From contig JADFKI010000192.1 in NCBI GenBank assembly GCA_022565015.1, positions 1 through 7,507 of the forward strand: a stretch of DNA of 7,507 bases, read 5' to 3'. Positions 5,505 through 7,507 of this stretch are shown here, one piece after another. This DNA is from Chloroflexota bacterium (GTDB lineage Bacteria > Chloroflexota > Dehalococcoidia > Lucifugimonadales > JADFKI01). The stretch's first letter is position 1, and the number at the start of each line of letters is the position of its first letter. A program made the translations under genes and the position numbers. The notes under the pieces are model-generated. The model searched no databases and had not been told where the DNA came from. It saw nothing but the letters and a program-made list of their open reading frames with translations.

Positions 5505-6139
5505 GACGCCTTCGACATGGACGACTCTACCAGCTTAGCAAAGTTGCTGTAGATTTGAAGGCCGACTGAGCCACTCTTTTCGGGGTGAAACTGGACCGCC
5601 AGCACGTTGTCCCAAGCGACCGCGCTGCAAAACTCCAGTCCGTAGCTTGTCGTGCCCGCGACGATTCTCGAATCTTCGGGGTCGGCATAGTAGCTGTGCA
5701 CGAAGTAAAAATAAGAGTCGTTGGGCACGCCGTCCAGGGCCGGGTGGATATAGTTAAAGTGGACCTGGTTCCATCCCATGTGGGGTATCTTCTGGCCGGT
5801 GGGAAGGCTTCGAACGCGCCCTTTTATGACGCCAAGGCCGGGCTCATCGCCCTCGTCGGAGTCCTCCAGCAATAGCTGAAGTCCGATGCAGACCGCAAGG
5901 AAGGGTTTGCCGTTCGAGATGCTGTTTTTAAGAGGGTCCTCCAGGCCCTGTTCCCTGAGATTCCTCATCGAAGAATCGCATGCGCCCTGACCTGGAAACA
6001 CGACACCATCCGCCTCGTTGATAAAATCCGGGTCGCCGGTGATGACGGGCGAGGCCCCGAACTTCTCCAGCGCTTTCTGTACGCTGCGGACGTTGCCCGC
6101 CTGGTAGTCGACGATAGCGATTCTAGGAGCTCTGCTCAT
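5495..6139 (-). CDS. hisH: HisH: imidazole glycerol phosphate synthase glutaminase subunit
   Basis: HisH is a class I glutamine amidotransferase that hydrolyses glutamine and channels ammonia through the HisF barrel. The catalytic triad is visible: Cys84 in AVCIGLQLLL and His185 plus Glu187 in QFHPEKSG. The N-terminus IAIVDYQAGNVRSV and the oxyanion-region PGQGA (49-53) are typical. The nucleophile elbow reads C-I-G-L where C-L-G-M is commoner, a conservative change. I chose the ATG at 6139 (214 residues); an in-frame GTG at 6145 would add two residues, and neither has a strong Shine-Dalgarno sequence. The start lies inside the last 17 bp of the adenosyltransferase gene, so translation is probably coupled. 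Confidence 0.96.
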   Translation of the reverse strand: MSRAPRIAIVDYQAGNVRSVQKALEKFGASPVITGDPDFINEADGVVFPGQGACDSSMRNLREQGLEDPLKNSISNGKPFLAVCIGLQLLLEDSDEGDEPGLGVIKGRVRSLPTGQKIPHMGWNQVHFNYIHPALDGVPNDSYFYFVHSYYADPEDSRIVAGTTSYGLEFCSAVAWDNVLAVQFHPEKSGSVGLQIYSNFAKLVESSMSKASWR

Positions 6140-6707
6140 CTTCACTATCTTCGATTCTCGTGCCCGTCACGATGTCCATCGGGAGGTCCTTGTCCTCGTA
6201 CCTCGCCAACATGAAGAGCAGGTCACCCAGACGATTGACGTAGGGAAGAATCTGATCGTTGTCCAGGGGAAACTTCTGATTTAGCTCGACGATGCGTCTC
6301 TCGGCAGACCGAAGCGCGCTGCGGGCAAGGTCTATGGCGCCGGAGGCCGGCGAAGCCCCCGGAATGATGAACTTGGGTGGAAGCTCGACCTCTTCTTTCA
6401 GGTCGTCAATGAGCCGTTCCGCATGGGTGACGTGTTCCTCGTTTATCGTATTATAGTTTTCCTTGAAGTGGTGGTAGCGGTCCGATTCGATGGCAAGCTC
6501 CGACATCACCGTGAACATCTCGCGCTGGGTCTTGAGAAGGGCATCTTTCACGCGATCGCTGGACGAGATGGCCCGGGCCATCCCCATCGCGGAAGTGGCG
6601 AAGTCAGCCTCGCCGTAGGCCTCGCATCTTGGGTGGTTCTTGGGGACCTGTCCGCCCATGAGAAGGCGGGTCTCTCCATGGTCGCCGGATTTCGTATAGA
6701 TTCTCAT
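6123..6707 (-). CDS. PduO-type corrinoid adenosyltransferase
   Basis: This family transfers the 5'-deoxyadenosyl group of ATP to cob(I)alamin, making coenzyme B12. The 194-residue protein has the N-terminal ATP loop IYTKSGDHGETRLL (3-16), EAYGEAD (29-35), FIIPGASPASG (113-123), the arginine-rich helix ARSALRSAERR (128-138) and YVNRLGDLLFMLAR (156-169). The segment after EAYG reads EADFATSAMGMA where the family commonly has xVDELNxxIG, so the aspartate (35) is kept but the following Glu-Leu-Asn is not. The C-terminus is short and acidic. The ATG at 6707 has AAGGA 5 nt upstream; a TTG at 6758 would add 17 residues absent from the family. It is the first gene of the his-containing operon and overlaps hisH by 17 bp. 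Confidence 0.9.
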   Translation of the reverse strand: MRIYTKSGDHGETRLLMGGQVPKNHPRCEAYGEADFATSAMGMARAISSSDRVKDALLKTQREMFTVMSELAIESDRYHHFKENYNTINEEHVTHAERLIDDLKEEVELPPKFIIPGASPASGAIDLARSALRSAERRIVELNQKFPLDNDQILPYVNRLGDLLFMLARYEDKDLPMDIVTGTRIEDSEDEQSS

Positions 6708-6712
6708 ATGCT

Positions 6713-6717
6713 TCCTT
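6713..6717 (-). promoter_or_regulatory. Ribosome-binding site of the adenosyltransferase
   Basis: AAGGA on the minus strand (6717-6713) lies 5 nt before the ATG at 6707, and a second GGAAG overlaps it upstream. This fixes the start at MRIYTKSGD, the conserved beginning of the family. Confidence 0.75.
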
Positions 6718-6731
6718 CCGCCACAGTCGAA

Positions 6732-6760
6732 ATTATAGCAGCAAGCACCGGCCACCAACA
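6732..6760 (-). promoter_or_regulatory. Extended -10 promoter of the adenosyltransferase-his operon
   Basis: A perfect TATAAT (6737-6732, minus strand) is preceded by the extended -10 dinucleotide, giving TGCTATAAT. The -35 region is poor (TGTTGG at 6760-6755, 17-nt spacing), as is common for extended -10 promoters. The predicted start near 6725 leaves a leader of about 18 nt, too short for a his leader peptide, T-box or riboswitch. Neither histidine nor cobalamin control by leader RNA is therefore likely. Confidence 0.7.
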
Positions 6761-6848
6761 GCCTTTGGCGTCGCGCGTCGTGCCTTTCGCCCGCCCACGC
6801 AACATAACGTGAGCCTCGTGTAAGCGGCCGCAGCGATATGTCGTCCGG

Positions 6849-6889
6849 AGAAGAAGAAAGCGACCCGGAAGGAAAAACTTCCGGGTCGC
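6849..6889 (-). terminator. Intrinsic terminator of the hsp20 gene
   Basis: A perfect 12-bp stem, GCGACCCGGAAG (6860-6871) with CTTCCGGGTCGC (6878-6889), has a 6-nt loop. Read leftwards it is followed by the pyrimidine tract TTTCTTCTTCTTC, a broken U tail. It lies about 60 nt past the hsp20 stop, whereas the plus strand has no T run after the stem and no gene to end there. Confidence 0.8.
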
Positions 6890-6910
6890 ATTATGCGTTG
6901 TGCAGCCTTC

Positions 6911-6933
6911 AGCTCATCCCCTGTGGATGAGTT
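6911..6933 (-). repeat. Second hairpin in the hsp20 3' untranslated region
   Basis: CTCATCC (6913-6919) pairs with GGATGAG (6925-6931) around a 5-nt loop, extended by a G-T wobble and an A-T pair. It lies between the hsp20 stop and the terminator. It has no U tail, so it may stabilise the mRNA 3' end rather than terminate. Confidence 0.45.
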
Positions 6934-6950
6934 TGCGTCCAGTCAGCTGC

Positions 6951-7382
6951 TTAGGCCGCCCTGATGCTCAGCCGGCGGGCCTTCTTCGCTTCGGCCTTGG
7001 GGAAGGTTATCTCCACGATGCCGTTTTCGTACTTCGTGTCCACCTTCTCGCTATCGACCGTGTCCGGTAGGCGGAGCGTGCGATGGAACTTGCCTGCCCT
7101 GCGCTCTCGCACGAGGTAGTTCTCCTTGCGGTCCTCGGTATCGGACTTGGTCTCCGCGTTAATGGTCAGCACGTCGTTTTCGAGGGTGACGTCGATATCC
7201 TCAGGCTTGACCCCCGGCACCGTGGCGCGGACGATGATCTTGTCATCCTCTTCGACTACGTCCAGCGGCACCGCCCACTTCTCGATTTCACCAAGACCGT
7301 CTCTCAGGTGGCCTCTCCATAGCCGGTTCATTATCTCGTCCATTCTCCTCATCTCTCGGAACGGTTCCCATCTCTGCAGCAT
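6951..7382 (-). CDS. Hsp20 / alpha-crystallin family small heat-shock protein
   Basis: Small heat-shock proteins are ATP-independent chaperones that hold unfolding proteins in large oligomers. The 143-residue length is typical of the bacterial class. The N-terminal arm (1-36) is rich in aromatic and basic residues (WEPFREMRRM). The alpha-crystallin domain spans about 37-128, with VPGVKPEDIDVTLENDVLTI (55-74), ERRAGKFHRTLRLP (93-106) and NGIVEITFPK (120-129), the last replacing the common NGVLxIxxPK. The C-terminal IxI-like tripeptide LSI (138-140), which docks onto a neighbouring dimer, is followed by only three residues. AGGAGG (7395-7390) lies 7 nt before the ATG. It stands alone, with its own promoter and terminator. 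Confidence 0.96.
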   Translation of the reverse strand: MLQRWEPFREMRRMDEIMNRLWRGHLRDGLGEIEKWAVPLDVVEEDDKIIVRATVPGVKPEDIDVTLENDVLTINAETKSDTEDRKENYLVRERRAGKFHRTLRLPDTVDSEKVDTKYENGIVEITFPKAEAKKARRLSIRAA

Positions 7383-7389
7383 TGTCGGT

Positions 7390-7395
7390 CCTCCT
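7390..7395 (-). promoter_or_regulatory. Strong ribosome-binding site of hsp20
   Basis: AGGAGG, a full match to the anti-Shine-Dalgarno, lies 7 nt before the ATG at 7382. It is the best such site in the window, as expected for a gene needing fast, high expression, and a candidate for masking by upstream leader RNA. Confidence 0.85.
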
Positions 7396-7420
7396 GTTTA
7401 GATTAAATCCAATTACTCTT

Positions 7421-7440
7421 GAGGTGAAGTAGCTCACCTC
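7421..7440 (-). promoter_or_regulatory. Inverted repeat at the 5' end of the hsp20 leader
   Basis: GAGGTGA (7421-7427) and TCACCTC (7434-7440) are a perfect 7-bp inverted repeat with a 6-nt spacer. With a start near 7447 it occupies about +8 to +27, so it is either an operator just downstream of the promoter or a leader hairpin. Its 3' arm in the RNA contains CCTC, which could instead pair with GAGG of the ribosome-binding site. It matches neither the CIRCE nor the HAIR consensus. Confidence 0.5.
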
Positions 7441-7453
7441 GTTGCTTGACGTC

Positions 7454-7483
7454 ATTATAGTGCAAGTGATTCGATAAAGTCAA
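7454..7483 (-). promoter_or_regulatory. Promoter of hsp20
   Basis: On the minus strand TTGACT (7483-7478, five of six) is followed by 18 nt and a perfect TATAAT (7459-7454). The predicted start near 7447 gives a leader of about 65 nt. This looks like a housekeeping sigma-70 promoter rather than a sigma-32 promoter, implying that heat control comes from a repressor or from the leader RNA. CTTGAC/GTCAAG half-sites (7445-7450 and 7479-7484) flank it. Confidence 0.8.
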
Positions 7484-7507
7484 GTAACTTATGATGAATA
7501 CGTGAAG

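Larger units (their letters stand above)
2684..6707 (-). other. Six-gene operon: adenosyltransferase-hisH-hisA-methyltransferase-hisF-hisIE
   Basis: All six genes run leftwards with junctions of -17, -10, +34, +15 and +21 nt. A single promoter lies upstream (6760-6732); I recognise no internal promoter or terminator. The his genes cover only the steps from PR-ATP to imidazole-glycerol phosphate. No transcript end is visible before the convergent DUF1385 gene. Confidence 0.85.

Noticed and set aside
6824..6831. GCGGCCGC palindrome upstream of the his operon promoter
   Set aside because: An isolated 8-bp palindrome in GC-rich DNA, not placed at either promoter; no function supported.
7421..7440. 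CIRCE or HAIR heat-shock operator
   Set aside because: The half-sites do not match TTAGCACTC-N9-GAGTGCTAA or CTTGAGT-N7-ACTCAAG; only a short CTTGAG resemblance is present on one side.

Overview
The window reads as ordinary chromosomal DNA from a free-living bacterium of moderately high GC, apart from a more AT-rich stretch over roughly the first 770 bases. The gene order rplU-rpmA-rpmE followed by a DUF1385 (YqhQ-like) membrane protein, a compact hisH-hisA-hisF-hisIE cluster and a PduO-type corrinoid adenosyltransferase fit a Chloroflexota (Dehalococcoidia/SAR202-like) genome. That placement is an inference from gene order and protein flavour, not from a search.

Layout. (1) 1-130: a minus-strand transcription unit with a near-consensus sigma-70 promoter, an 8-bp hairpin and an intrinsic terminator within about 75 nt and no convincing ORF. 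It is either a small RNA or the attenuated leader of a gene beyond the left edge. (2) 150-697: a plus-strand NYN/LabA-like putative nuclease broken by one frameshift; restoring a single G rejoins the canonical domain. (3) 729-1644: the ribosomal protein operon L21-L27-L31 with its own promoter and a strong intrinsic terminator. (4) 1752-2693: a DUF1385 membrane protein whose 3' end overlaps the convergent his operon by 10 bp. (5) 6760-2684, minus strand: a six-gene operon from an extended -10 promoter, in the order corrinoid adenosyltransferase, hisH, hisA, a class I SAM methyltransferase, hisF, hisIE. (6) 7483-6849, minus strand: a monocistronic Hsp20 small heat-shock gene with a strong promoter, an inverted repeat in its 5' leader and a 12-bp terminator stem.

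How the genes work together. HisIE, HisA and HisHF catalyse the consecutive middle steps of histidine synthesis, from PR-ATP to imidazole-glycerol phosphate plus AICAR. The genes for the first step (hisG) and the last steps (hisB, hisC, hisD and the phosphatase) are not here and must lie elsewhere if the pathway is complete. The adenosyltransferase and the methyltransferase share the transcript but have no textbook role in histidine synthesis. No gap between genes exceeds 300 bases; the largest (6708-6950) holds the his-operon promoter and the hsp20 terminator. I see no CRISPR array, tRNA, rRNA, insertion sequence or phage gene. Nothing here is clearly a new multi-gene system. The least explained elements are the compact RNA unit at the left edge, the extra genes in the his operon and the hsp20 leader.
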